The notes under the pieces were generated by a model, which worked only from the letters and a program-made list of their open reading frames with translations, made no database searches and was not told the DNA's origin. A stretch of DNA of 35,595 nt from a virus: positions 1-35,595 of IMG/VR virus record IMGVR_UViG_3300042731_000933; one strand, given 5' to 3'. Each line of letters begins with the position of its first letter. Within the stretch, counting starts at the first letter, position 1. Position numbers and translations under genes: made by a program. This document shows, piece by piece, positions 26,541 through 34,049 of this stretch.

Positions 26541-27827
26541 ATGTCTCAGTTAACTGTAGGAACAGTTGTTACAGGAAATGCTAGTTTAACCACACAAGGT
26601 TTAAAGCTACCATCTTTCAACAACGCTGGGAGACCAGCAACACCAAACGTCGGTCAGATTATTTACAACACTGACGAAAACAAAGCACAGATCTGGAACG
26701 GATCTGAGTGGGATGAAGTTGGTGGTGGTATTCCTGAACCTGCTGATGTTACTAGAGGTGCATACTTAGTATCTGATGGATCTAATGGTGTGTTCTGGGC
26801 ATATCCTGGTCAAACTGTTGCATCTGCTCCTCTTACAGGATTTAGATATAGAAGTTTGATTACACATGGTTATCTGGTGGCGGGGTATAAAGGATCTAAT
26901 CCTTGGAGAACAGTCAATAAGACTTGGCACGCAAATGACATTACGTTCTATTGCGGCGAGCAGTTAACCAGAGCACTAACTTATGCTGACTGTACCTGGA
27001 GTGATTACTTCGGATATGGTCATGGTTGCGTTAACGCATTCACGGGATCTTCTAACCATACAGACTCAATCAACCTACACACAGGTATGAGGAGAATGTT
27101 TGGTACTACAGGAAGTAACCCTGGTGGTGGTACTTACTCTCCAACTTCCCCATATGGTTGGGAAGGTGATGACCCTAGAGGCGTCATGGGATATACCGTT
27201 GTTGGTGGTTGGAACATGCCTGTCAACAGAGACAGAAACTCAACCGCTACTGCACAAAAACAACAGTTTGGTTATAACCTAGGTGGTGGTAACTCTGCTG
27301 TTGGTAAACTACACTATCCTTCCGAGATTATGTATCAGGTAGGCAACTCGCCTTCTGGTTCTGACCACACTGCATCTTGTGGTGATGAGGAGAAATCATG
27401 GGCATCCTTCCGTGGATCAAGACATGGTGTTAACCATTCTAATGATTCCTGGTTCGGATGGTCTTCTAACGCTGCTCCTGATGGAGTTTGCAAATTCCTT
27501 CCTTCTAAGTACGGTCATTTCTATGCTGGTACTGGAAACAATGTTACTTCTCCATGGACTAAATACAGCGGTTCAACTGGAGCTGGTCTAAAGAACGGTA
27601 CTAAGGTCCGTGCTTATGGAGAAGAAAACTTCATGATGGGTCAAGACAAAGGATACATGATGGGTCAATATGATGGTCAGCAAAACAATCACACAACTAA
27701 GTGGGATTATACTACTGACGTTGAAACCAACATGGGCGCTGCGACTAGACCTAAAGGTCACTATGGTCAATCTTCTGGCGGTTGCTGTTCTGCTGCCGCT
27801 TCGGTCACTGCAAATCAGGCACAATAA
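26541..27827 (+). CDS. Tail-fibre / virion structural protein (428 residues)
   Basis: The N-terminus has repeated short strands (TVGTVVTGNASLTTQGLKLP) and then VGQIIYNTDENKAQIWNGSEWDEV, a module widespread in phage fibre proteins and related to the IRxNTxTxxYEGY modules of the 1831-residue protein. The middle is Gly-, Trp-, His- and Asn-rich without long repeats, suggesting a globular, possibly receptor-binding, domain. The C-terminus carries GQDKGYMMGQYDGQQNN ... TTDVETNMGAATRPKGHYG, then SSGGCCSAAAS, resembling the closing segment of several marine phage tail proteins. The stop overlaps the next start by one base (TAATG). The function as fibre or tip protein is inferred. Confidence 0.7.
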   Translation: MSQLTVGTVVTGNASLTTQGLKLPSFNNAGRPATPNVGQIIYNTDENKAQIWNGSEWDEVGGGIPEPADVTRGAYLVSDGSNGVFWAYPGQTVASAPLTGFRYRSLITHGYLVAGYKGSNPWRTVNKTWHANDITFYCGEQLTRALTYADCTWSDYFGYGHGCVNAFTGSSNHTDSINLHTGMRRMFGTTGSNPGGGTYSPTSPYGWEGDDPRGVMGYTVVGGWNMPVNRDRNSTATAQKQQFGYNLGGGNSAVGKLHYPSEIMYQVGNSPSGSDHTASCGDEEKSWASFRGSRHGVNHSNDSWFGWSSNAAPDGVCKFLPSKYGHFYAGTGNNVTSPWTKYSGSTGAGLKNGTKVRAYGEENFMMGQDKGYMMGQYDGQQNNHTTKWDYTTDVETNMGAATRPKGHYGQSSGGCCSAAASVTANQAQ

Positions 27828-28636
27828 TGAGATATCTAATCATCAACGAAAGAGAAATCAATCAAGAACAGTTTGTCAACGCTTCGTCAACTGGAGATCT
27901 TCGATTGCACTACAACGAAATGTTTTCGCTGATGCACTTCTCGTGTGTAGAAGTTAGCGAAACAATTTTCCAAATCATCTATAAAGAGTGGGAGCACAAA
28001 TATAGAGAAGTTACTAAGCAACAAGCTTATAACGGATCTAACTTCTTCTCTGAGATTAGACCGTTTGGTAAGGTCGCTGTAAATACAGGTGAAGCAGGTT
28101 TTGCATGGACTCCTGCAAATGAAATTATGAAGGTGCCCATTGAGTTGACTGATAATATCCTCAAAGATGTTATTGACTTCATGGTTTTCTTTGCAAAAGA
28201 AATTATTGAAGATGAATACAATACTAGATTTAGAAATCTCAAGAACACAACTGATCTAGAAACTGCATCTTGGGAAATTCAAAAACATGAAGCAAGAGAG
28301 TGGTTGACATATAAAGGAGCACAAGGACATAAAACTCCTTTCCTAGATTATCTTTCTACTCAAAGACACATGTCTAGAGATGATCTAGCAAATAAAATTC
28401 TAGAAAAAGCAGAAGCATGGGAAGATAAACTCTCCACAATGCTTGTAGAGTATCAAACATTAGTCAAAAAATTTGAAGATTGCACTACTGTTTGGGACCT
28501 AAATATATTATATGAGGATTACATGGGAATCCTCTTGCCCCAAAAACAAGCAATTGATATGGGCAGAACGATCTCTGAAACTGATTGGGATCGCAAACCA
28601 GAGTATGAGGTTGATGCATATGTCTTTAAATTCTGA
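27827..28636 (+). CDS. Hypothetical, mostly helical protein, unknown function
   Basis: This is a 269-residue protein. ATG 27827 shares its A with the TAA stop of the fibre gene, which favours this start over the in-frame ATG at 27782 inside that gene. It is rich in charged and aromatic residues. Predicted helices cover 1-75 and 105-240, with TWxIQKHEAREWL-like amphipathic stretches and no catalytic motif I recognise. It begins a three-gene set of overlapping unknown genes between fibres and the enzyme island. Possible roles include fibre assembly factor or minor virion protein; this is conjecture. Confidence 0.7.
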   Translation: MRYLIINEREINQEQFVNASSTGDLRLHYNEMFSLMHFSCVEVSETIFQIIYKEWEHKYREVTKQQAYNGSNFFSEIRPFGKVAVNTGEAGFAWTPANEIMKVPIELTDNILKDVIDFMVFFAKEIIEDEYNTRFRNLKNTTDLETASWEIQKHEAREWLTYKGAQGHKTPFLDYLSTQRHMSRDDLANKILEKAEAWEDKLSTMLVEYQTLVKKFEDCTTVWDLNILYEDYMGILLPQKQAIDMGRTISETDWDRKPEYEVDAYVFKF

Positions 28637-29462
28637 CGCTAATTTATCCGATATCGTTTCAGACGTAAGAAATATTATTAGTTCTGACACGAATGAAATT
28701 CATTTATCTAAGTCATTTGTAGACGAATTTGGTCTAAACAAAAAAGATTTTGATATCCTGTCTGCCAGTATGCGCTTCAATAGTGGCATGACAGAGTATG
28801 AGTGTGAGCACTTTGTTGCTGACCCTCAACTAACTCCATGGAGAAAAGTTCGTCAAGCATTGATGGAACTAGAAACTAGGTATCATGCCTACATGGAGAA
28901 CAGAAACAGTCTTAGGAAAGCAGAGATTCTTAGAAAGAAACTAGTTATCTCAATGGATCAAGAACCTGATGAACTCAATAAAGAGTTGATGCAGATTGAT
29001 TTAGAGAAGAATGACTATGATATTAGTATCTGGAAAAGAAAACTCAGACAGTCTGAACTAGAACTGAAGTATTTTTTAAATGTTGTTGACAAGTATGTTG
29101 ATGACGAACATCCTCTAGAGTATTTCTGTGAGGAGCAACCACATGAAGTTAAGATGTATTGGATTGCCCGTATGGGTAAGCAAGCAGCAATGGACATCGT
29201 TTCTTACGGTAGAATTGGTGCAGGTAACATGACATCTATCATGGACATGCCAGAAGAAGATCAGGTAGAGGCACTTGGTATTGCTGTTAAATACTCTGGT
29301 ATGATTGGTGGTGGTATTGATAAACTCAATCAAATGATTGCCCCACAAATCCAAGCACAGTTGCAAGAGGAGGGTATTGCATTGCCTAAACTGTCGCAAC
29401 ATAAATACTCAGGACAACTACAATTCGGACAATCTAACAATGTCGAGTCAGAGACACCTTGA
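28620..29462 (+). CDS. Hypothetical protein with long helical/coiled-coil centre
   Basis: This is a 280-residue protein overlapping the previous gene by 17 bases. ATG 28620 is preferred because GAGG (28607-28610) lies nine bases upstream; ATG 28614 is too close to it, and the upstream ATG at 28512 would overlap far into the previous gene. The middle (about 75-170) is highly charged and helical (LRKAEILRKKLVI ... IWKRKLRQSELELKYFL), consistent with a coiled coil. The C-terminal part is Gly/Met/Gln-rich (YSGMIGGGIDKLNQMIAPQIQ). No family is recognised. Confidence 0.7.
   Translation: MSLNSDANLSDIVSDVRNIISSDTNEIHLSKSFVDEFGLNKKDFDILSASMRFNSGMTEYECEHFVADPQLTPWRKVRQALMELETRYHAYMENRNSLRKAEILRKKLVISMDQEPDELNKELMQIDLEKNDYDISIWKRKLRQSELELKYFLNVVDKYVDDEHPLEYFCEEQPHEVKMYWIARMGKQAAMDIVSYGRIGAGNMTSIMDMPEEDQVEALGIAVKYSGMIGGGIDKLNQMIAPQIQAQLQEEGIALPKLSQHKYSGQLQFGQSNNVESETP
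29401..29407 (+). promoter_or_regulatory. Putative late promoter -10 box (ATAAATA)
   Basis: ATAAATA preceded by C lies at the 3' end of the coiled-coil gene, 32 bases before ATG 29440. If real, it would start a late transcript carrying the 71-residue gene, the U32-like/methyltransferase gene and the seven oxygenases. No comparable box was noticed between 29440 and the end of the oxygenase block, except one inside the last oxygenase gene. Confidence 0.4.
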
Positions 29463-29655
29463 ATTGGTTCCTATTATCCACCATTCTATTCTTCGCAGAT
29501 TCGATTGGGTTGATAAGACAAAGGATCTCAATAGAGAAAAACTGCTAGAGTTGGCGGAGACAAACAAATATATTCTGGAAACAAATCCAGAAGCTGAACA
29601 CATTTATATGGAAAAAGTGATTGTAGATTATGGCAAGATTTTCGCTCCCTCTTAA
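29440..29655 (+). CDS. Small hypothetical protein preceding the U32-like gene
   Basis: This is a 71-residue protein, overlapping the previous gene by 23 bases and the next by 26. ATG 29440 is chosen because the frame upstream (from 29338) runs inside the preceding gene and gives low-complexity Cys/His/Asn-rich sequence. The product is helical and charged (HSILRRFDWVDKTKDLNREKL), with no recognised motif. Its tight embedding suggests translational coupling to the U32-like enzyme, perhaps as a partner. Confidence 0.6.
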   Translation: MSSQRHLELVPIIHHSILRRFDWVDKTKDLNREKLLELAETNKYILETNPEAEHIYMEKVIVDYGKIFAPS

Positions 29656-31312
29656 TACCAAATTACCAGAAGATTTTGTACTGAATACTTTTATTCCTTT
29701 CCTTAAGGAACATAAAGATTACATCTACGATATCTACTTCACCTGTCGTATGCCACCTTTTGTGCAGGATGCGATGGGTGATGTTATTGATGGGGATATG
29801 AGAGATACCACTCTCAATGCTTTGTATGTCTCACAAGAGACAGGTATTCCTTTATCAGCAACATTTAATAATATCCAAGTTCCACCTACACAAGAGAACT
29901 TAGATATTTTTATTGAGAATTTTAGATTCCTGTATGACTCAGGAGTTCGTATCATCACTATCCCACATACATCGTGGGTTTTGACTGGACAGTTGCAGAA
30001 AGAGTTTCCCGAACTGTTCATTAAGAATACTATTCTTAGAGAAGTTACTAGACCTAATGAAATTGTAAACCTAGCAAAAGCAGGGTTTCATTATGTCAAC
30101 CTAGATAGAGATCTCATGCGTGACAGAGATACTCTACTGAAAATTAAAGAAGCAAAAGAATACTGTGCTGAGATTGGCAAACCAGTAAAGATCTCACTAC
30201 TTGCTAACGAGTGGTGTTGGGGTGGTTGTCCTATTATGCCAGAACACTATCACTACAACATGGTGAGGGAGAAAGATGACCCTCAGTATTTCAATACCAG
30301 TTTGAGTAGGGTATCTTGTTCTACCTGGGATGAGAGAGATCCTGCTGCATCACTAAAAGCAGCAACGATTCCACCATGGAAAAAAGATTGGGAAGAGTTT
30401 CTTGATCTAGGTATTGATGTATTTAAGATGCATGGTAGAGAGAATGCAATGCGTCTCATGGAAAGCATGGACATCATTAAACGATGGGCAGCAGACGAGG
30501 AGTTGCTACACCCACAGTTCAATGACTACATTGAGGATGTAACTCTCGAAGACAAACCAATTGATATCTGGAGAGAGAAAATCAAGACATGTGGTTTTGA
30601 TTGTTGGAAGTGCAACTACTGTGACTCTGTTGTACAGTCTAGAATGAAGAGGAGTGATAGACACTTTGATGAGGACATTGAATTAGTTCTGTCATCTATC
30701 GAGAAAGCAGCAAGAGGAGACAGTGAGTTTGTAGAAGAAGGATTCAAATATGAAGGACTGTCTTCTAATACCGTAAGACACTTCCTAAACAATCTACTAT
30801 CTAAACCTGACGCTATCTACATGGAGTTAGGTGTACATGCTGGCAGCACATTCTTTGCTGCTACTATGAACAGAGATGTAGAAGCATTTGCTGTCGATGA
30901 TTACTCTGAGAAAGAGATCTCTCCATTTAGAGATGATGTAGAGAAAGAATCATATGATGATCCCAAGAAAGTATTTTTTAGTGGTCTCAAAGAGAAGCAA
31001 TACTTCTGTCCAAAATCTATACAAGATCTGACACCAAAGAATGTACACAAACAACCTAATGTTATTTTCTACGATGCTGATCATGATCCACAAGCACAGT
31101 ATGATAATCTGACATTCTTGGTTCCTGCATTTGCAGACAAGTTTATTCTTGTTATTGATGATGCAAACTTTATGGGTGTTGTGCAAGCAGCAGAGTTCTT
31201 TGTAAAAGAGAACAACTTGAATGTTTTGTTTGAGAGGAAAATCCTCACTAAAGTTCCAGAAGATCCTAATGGATGGTGGAACGGTATTCATGTCATGGTA
31301 ATTTCTAAATGA
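29630..31312 (+). CDS. U32-like Fe-S-type protein fused to a class I SAM methyltransferase
   Basis: This is a 560-residue two-part protein. Residues 1 to about 345 look like a TIM-barrel protein of the peptidase U32 superfamily: alternating strands and helices, NEWCWGGCPIMPEHYHYN at 193-210 (C196, C200, H206), C230, and FKMHGREN at 265-272. U32 proteins (RlhA, TrhP, UbiU/UbiV) support hydroxylation, and several bind Fe-S through Cys. A second cluster, CGFDCWKCNYC (C321, C325, C328, C331), could bind metal. Residues about 365-560 fit a Rossmann methyltransferase (Methyltransf_24-like): ELGVHAGST at 399-407 (SAM loop), AVDDYS at 421-426, YDADHDPQAQYDNL at 481-494 and LVIDDANF at 507-514. The stop overlaps the first oxygenase start. 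Fold and reaction are inferred from motifs; the substrate is unknown. An alternative is a radical or other Fe-S barrel enzyme. Confidence 0.7.
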   Translation: MARFSLPLNTKLPEDFVLNTFIPFLKEHKDYIYDIYFTCRMPPFVQDAMGDVIDGDMRDTTLNALYVSQETGIPLSATFNNIQVPPTQENLDIFIENFRFLYDSGVRIITIPHTSWVLTGQLQKEFPELFIKNTILREVTRPNEIVNLAKAGFHYVNLDRDLMRDRDTLLKIKEAKEYCAEIGKPVKISLLANEWCWGGCPIMPEHYHYNMVREKDDPQYFNTSLSRVSCSTWDERDPAASLKAATIPPWKKDWEEFLDLGIDVFKMHGRENAMRLMESMDIIKRWAADEELLHPQFNDYIEDVTLEDKPIDIWREKIKTCGFDCWKCNYCDSVVQSRMKRSDRHFDEDIELVLSSIEKAARGDSEFVEEGFKYEGLSSNTVRHFLNNLLSKPDAIYMELGVHAGSTFFAATMNRDVEAFAVDDYSEKEISPFRDDVEKESYDDPKKVFFSGLKEKQYFCPKSIQDLTPKNVHKQPNVIFYDADHDPQAQYDNLTFLVPAFADKFILVIDDANFMGVVQAAEFFVKENNLNVLFERKILTKVPEDPNGWWNGIHVMVISK

Positions 31313-31875
31313 ACTCTTTTAGACATCAATATATGGTAGTTCATCTAGACGATGAATTTTTTCCATTACTAGAGAAAGCATTGAAACCATACAATCAGTA
31401 TGAAGAATGCAAAACTGATCAATGGGACGGAGTAAATTACACTAGTGAAGATCATCCAGATAGAAGTTCTAAAGCATGTTGGGTAGATGACCATAAAATT
31501 TATGAGTTGATGGATGGTTTGATTGCTTTTGCAAATTCAAAATGTGAATGGAATTTAGATGTCAATTACATAGAACCATTTCAATTAACAAAATATGATG
31601 TTGGTGATTTTTATGACTGGCACATTGATGAGTCTGACTGGACTCCTGGTAAACGACAAGGAAATAAGATTCGCAAAATAAGTTGTACTATTTTGTTGAA
31701 TGATGATTTTGAAGGTGGTGAATTTGAAATCCAAACAACAGAGAAAAAAGTGATAGAATTAAAGAAGAAAGATATAATTATTTTTCAGTCTGATACTCCA
31801 CACAGAGTAAGACCTGTTACATCTGGTGTCAGACATTCTTTAGTCGGATGGATTCAAGGACCAGCATATAAATGA
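31309..31875 (+). CDS. Fe(II)/2-oxoglutarate oxygenase 1, PiuC/YbiX (PKHD-type) like
   Basis: This is a 188-residue protein. The double-stranded beta-helix core shows YDVGDFYDWHID (ligands H105 and D107), then ISCTILLNDDFEGGEFEI, KDIIIFQSDTPHRVRPV (third ligand H165) and R175 for 2-oxoglutarate, ending SLVGWIQGP. The HRVxPVTxGxRxSxxxWxQ signature is typical of PKHD-type hydroxylases such as PiuC/YbiX, which fits its length of roughly 190-230. The first 90 residues are a helical, acidic cap. It overlaps the previous stop by four bases and the next start by four. The enzyme should couple 2-oxoglutarate decarboxylation to hydroxylation; the substrate is not predictable from sequence. Confidence 0.85.
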   Translation: MNSFRHQYMVVHLDDEFFPLLEKALKPYNQYEECKTDQWDGVNYTSEDHPDRSSKACWVDDHKIYELMDGLIAFANSKCEWNLDVNYIEPFQLTKYDVGDFYDWHIDESDWTPGKRQGNKIRKISCTILLNDDFEGGEFEIQTTEKKVIELKKKDIIIFQSDTPHRVRPVTSGVRHSLVGWIQGPAYK

Positions 31876-32435
31876 AATTTATTAAAGAGTACAAACTATC
31901 AGACTTATCAATTTGTGATAGGTTGATCGATCTCTATAACGATGCAGATAAAAAAGATCTGACTTATGCTGGACGTGTGGGTGGTGGTAGTATCATTCCA
32001 GAAATTAAAAAGAGTAAAGATTTTTTTATTGAAGATGCTGGACCATTAGGTTCTGCAAGCGATTATAAATTTGATCTATACAAAAATCAACTTGATGAAT
32101 TTGTTGAAGACTATCTTAATAGTCTTGATATTATGAATCAAGAATTTGTAATGGAACGATTACCACAGATTCAATATTACAAACCTGGAGATGGATTCTA
32201 TACCTGGCACGTTGATGGTTCTGGTAAAGATGGTTGTGATAGAGCATTTGTATACATCACATATCTAAACGATGTTCCTGACGGTGGTACAGAATTTTAC
32301 TATCAAGACTATACAGTCAAAGCAGAGAAAGGAAAAACTCTTTTATTTCCTGCAGGTCTGACTCATAAACATAGAGGACAGATATCTGAGACACAAGAGA
32401 AATATATTATTACTGGTTGGATTTGGTGGGTATGA
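31872..32435 (+). CDS. Fe(II)/2-oxoglutarate oxygenase 2, prolyl 4-hydroxylase-like
   Basis: This is a 187-residue protein. The core has YYKPGDGFYTWHVDGSGK (H113, D115), FVYITYLNDVPDGGTEFYY, GKTLLFPAGLTHKHRG (H165) and K177 in QEKYIITGWIWW. A Lys rather than Arg at the 2-oxoglutarate site is characteristic of prolyl 4-hydroxylases, and the LNDVPDGGTEF strand is also P4H-like. P4H-superfamily genes are known to be frequent in T4-like cyanophages, with unknown targets. It overlaps both neighbours by four bases. Peptidyl-proline hydroxylation is plausible but unproven. Confidence 0.85.
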   Translation: MKFIKEYKLSDLSICDRLIDLYNDADKKDLTYAGRVGGGSIIPEIKKSKDFFIEDAGPLGSASDYKFDLYKNQLDEFVEDYLNSLDIMNQEFVMERLPQIQYYKPGDGFYTWHVDGSGKDGCDRAFVYITYLNDVPDGGTEFYYQDYTVKAEKGKTLLFPAGLTHKHRGQISETQEKYIITGWIWWV

Positions 32436-32965
32436 AAATCATAAAGAACTTTTTACCAAAGCAATTATTTGATGCATGTGTAGATGACTTTAGATCAAAG
32501 TTAAACACTGATTGTTGGTCTTCTAGTAACTTTGCATGGAAACCATTCTTGAGACAAGGGATCCATGGATCTACTGTAGCTACAGATGTTCCTAAAGTAT
32601 TCACAAATGAAATATCAAAACTACTGAAACCATATGCTCCTGAGTTTAGTAAGTTGACATGTAGATATAATGTATGGCAACCTGGAGCTGGTATTGGAGT
32701 TCATTCAGATACACATCATTTGTTTGGTGCAACAATATATTTGAATGAGCATTGGCATCCAAATGCTGGTGGTTGGTTTGTATGGATGGATCATTCAGAT
32801 CTCAACTTAGATGAAGACCCAACTAAAACTGACATATTCAAAGCAGTTTTACCAGATGCTAATATGTTAGTATTAAATGATTGCAGTGAAAGTCATTTGG
32901 TAACTACTGTTGCTCATGATGTTCCTGAGTATCGATACACTATTCAGATATGGGGTGACTTGTGA
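32432..32965 (+). CDS. Fe(II)/2-oxoglutarate oxygenase 3
   Basis: This is a 177-residue protein. ATG 32432 overlaps the preceding TGA (ATGA); an upstream in-frame ATG at 32417 is disfavoured because it would extend into the conserved end of the previous gene. The core has YNVWQPGAGIGVHSDTHH (H91, D93), GATIYLNEHWHPNAGGWFVW, a Leu-rich strand, then SESHLVTTV (H155, the likely third ligand) and R168 in EYRYTIQIW. H162 is an alternative third ligand but is only six residues from the Arg. The WHPNAGGWFVW segment is typical of small phage and bacterial P4H-like proteins. The N-terminal half is a helical cap with a Ser/Cys/Trp-rich loop. Confidence 0.8.
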   Translation: MKIIKNFLPKQLFDACVDDFRSKLNTDCWSSSNFAWKPFLRQGIHGSTVATDVPKVFTNEISKLLKPYAPEFSKLTCRYNVWQPGAGIGVHSDTHHLFGATIYLNEHWHPNAGGWFVWMDHSDLNLDEDPTKTDIFKAVLPDANMLVLNDCSESHLVTTVAHDVPEYRYTIQIWGDL

Positions 32966-33543
32966 ATAAACCTATTGTTATTAAAAACGTATTGTCAAAG
33001 TCTGAGAGAGTAACACTCTGGGATTATTTTGATCGTAAATCTCCTTCTATGAATAGTCTTGCTACCTGGACGTTCAACAATGCATCGTATGGTCATGGAG
33101 ATCCTGTATCCTGGCAGCATCCTCTCAGGACAGATTTAATCTTCACTAAATGTGCTACTACAGTTAGATTGAAAATGATGAAACACTTGCGTAGAGATAT
33201 CAAACTATGCAAGATTCACGCTAATGGTCAAACTGCTGGACAAAATACTATCTTCCACAAAGATTGGGAAGAACATGGAGTATGGACATTCATCTATTTT
33301 AATCAACCATACTGGGATGTAGAATGGGGTGGAGAATTTGTATGTCAAACACCAGACGACGAATATCACTTCACTCCATATGTTCCTAACAGTGGTGTGT
33401 TTATTCCTTCCAATTGGTTGCATAAAGGACAACCACCTAACAGTTTAATTGGAAACGATATCAGAACAACAATTGCTTTCTCTTTTTGTGATCCTGATAT
33501 TCATCAACAAATTATTTCACAGACTACAAGAAAATGGTATTAG
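32962..33543 (+). CDS. Fe(II)/2-oxoglutarate oxygenase 4 (GTG start)
   Basis: This is a 193-residue protein. The start is GTG 32962 in a GTGA overlap with the previous stop; no ATG near it fits. The core has FHKDWEEHGVWTFIYF (H99, D101), EWGGEFVCQ, VPNSGVFIPSNWLHKGQPP (H154) and R168 in IRTTIAFSF, a complete set of ligand and co-substrate residues. The WTFIYFNQPYWDVEWGGEF run resembles the 2OG-FeII_Oxy families seen in cyanophages. The cap contains a Trp/His-rich stretch near 43-53. It overlaps the next gene by 10 bases. Confidence 0.8.
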   Translation: MNKPIVIKNVLSKSERVTLWDYFDRKSPSMNSLATWTFNNASYGHGDPVSWQHPLRTDLIFTKCATTVRLKMMKHLRRDIKLCKIHANGQTAGQNTIFHKDWEEHGVWTFIYFNQPYWDVEWGGEFVCQTPDDEYHFTPYVPNSGVFIPSNWLHKGQPPNSLIGNDIRTTIAFSFCDPDIHQQIISQTTRKWY

Positions 33544-34049
33544 GAATTAGAGGATATCCAGTAGATGTTGATGCAAATGAACTCATAGATTTTATTGATT
33601 CATCTATTGAAAATGGTAGTCTTACTAAAAATATGGCACATGTGTCCAAACTCACTTTCAATGATGGTAAAGATGATTTCTTAGAACAAGACAATCCCAT
33701 GATCAAAAAACTTAGATGGTCATTCTATGATGCTTGTTCTAGATTTTGGGGTATGGATGTGTTTGACTATAATATGAATTCGTGGGTGTATGTTGATTGG
33801 GACAAAAATCCAATTGAACCATATATGCACTGCCACAATCCAGAGAATCCATTTACATTGTCTGGTATAATGTATGTGAAGTTGGGTGAATCTGGAACTA
33901 CTATGTTCCCCATACCAAAAAGAGATCCATACTACTTGCCAAGTAAAGAATTGATGTGGTTTATTTTCCCATCAAATCTACCACACACACCTGGCAAAGG
34001 AGTGGAAGATCAAAAACGATATAGTATAAGTGCTGATTTGTATCCATGA
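33534..34049 (+). CDS. Fe(II)/2-oxoglutarate oxygenase-like 5, HxH variant
   Basis: This is a 171-residue protein. The pattern resembles the 2OG-FeII_Oxy_5 family (PF13759): YMHCHNPENPFTLSGIMYV with H99-x-H101 where the classical motif is HxD, then GTTMFPIP, a strand WFIFPSNLPHTPGKG (H151) and R162 in KRYSISADL. Members of this family carry H-x-H-x-N/P-x-x-x-x-SGxxY in cyanophages. Whether H101 or a solvent ligand replaces Asp is unclear. The start overlaps the previous stop by 10 bases, and the next start overlaps its own stop (ATGA). Confidence 0.72.
   Translation: MVLGIRGYPVDVDANELIDFIDSSIENGSLTKNMAHVSKLTFNDGKDDFLEQDNPMIKKLRWSFYDACSRFWGMDVFDYNMNSWVYVDWDKNPIEPYMHCHNPENPFTLSGIMYVKLGESGTTMFPIPKRDPYYLPSKELMWFIFPSNLPHTPGKGVEDQKRYSISADLYP

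Noticed and set aside
27559-27565. CTAAATA inside the 428-residue fibre gene
   Set aside because: It is in coding sequence (codons for T-K-Y), about 260 bases from the next start, and consistent with chance.
28499-28505. CTAAATA 114 bases ahead of ATG 28620
   Set aside because: It is inside a gene and further from the start than the accepted boxes. It is kept only as a chance match.
29338-29439. N-terminal extension of the 71-residue protein from ATG 29338
   Set aside because: It lies inside the previous gene and encodes unstructured Cys/His/Asn-rich sequence typical of an out-of-frame shadow.
28512-29462. Longer start of the coiled-coil protein at ATG 28512
   Set aside because: It would overlap the previous gene by 125 bases. 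ATG 28620 has GAGG at good spacing and only a 17-base overlap.
29630-30660. Radical SAM enzyme for the Cys-rich N-terminal half
   Set aside because: No CxxxCxxC loop is found in the usual N-terminal position. The C-x3-C-P-x4-H pattern and barrel layout fit U32-like proteins better, though this is not settled.
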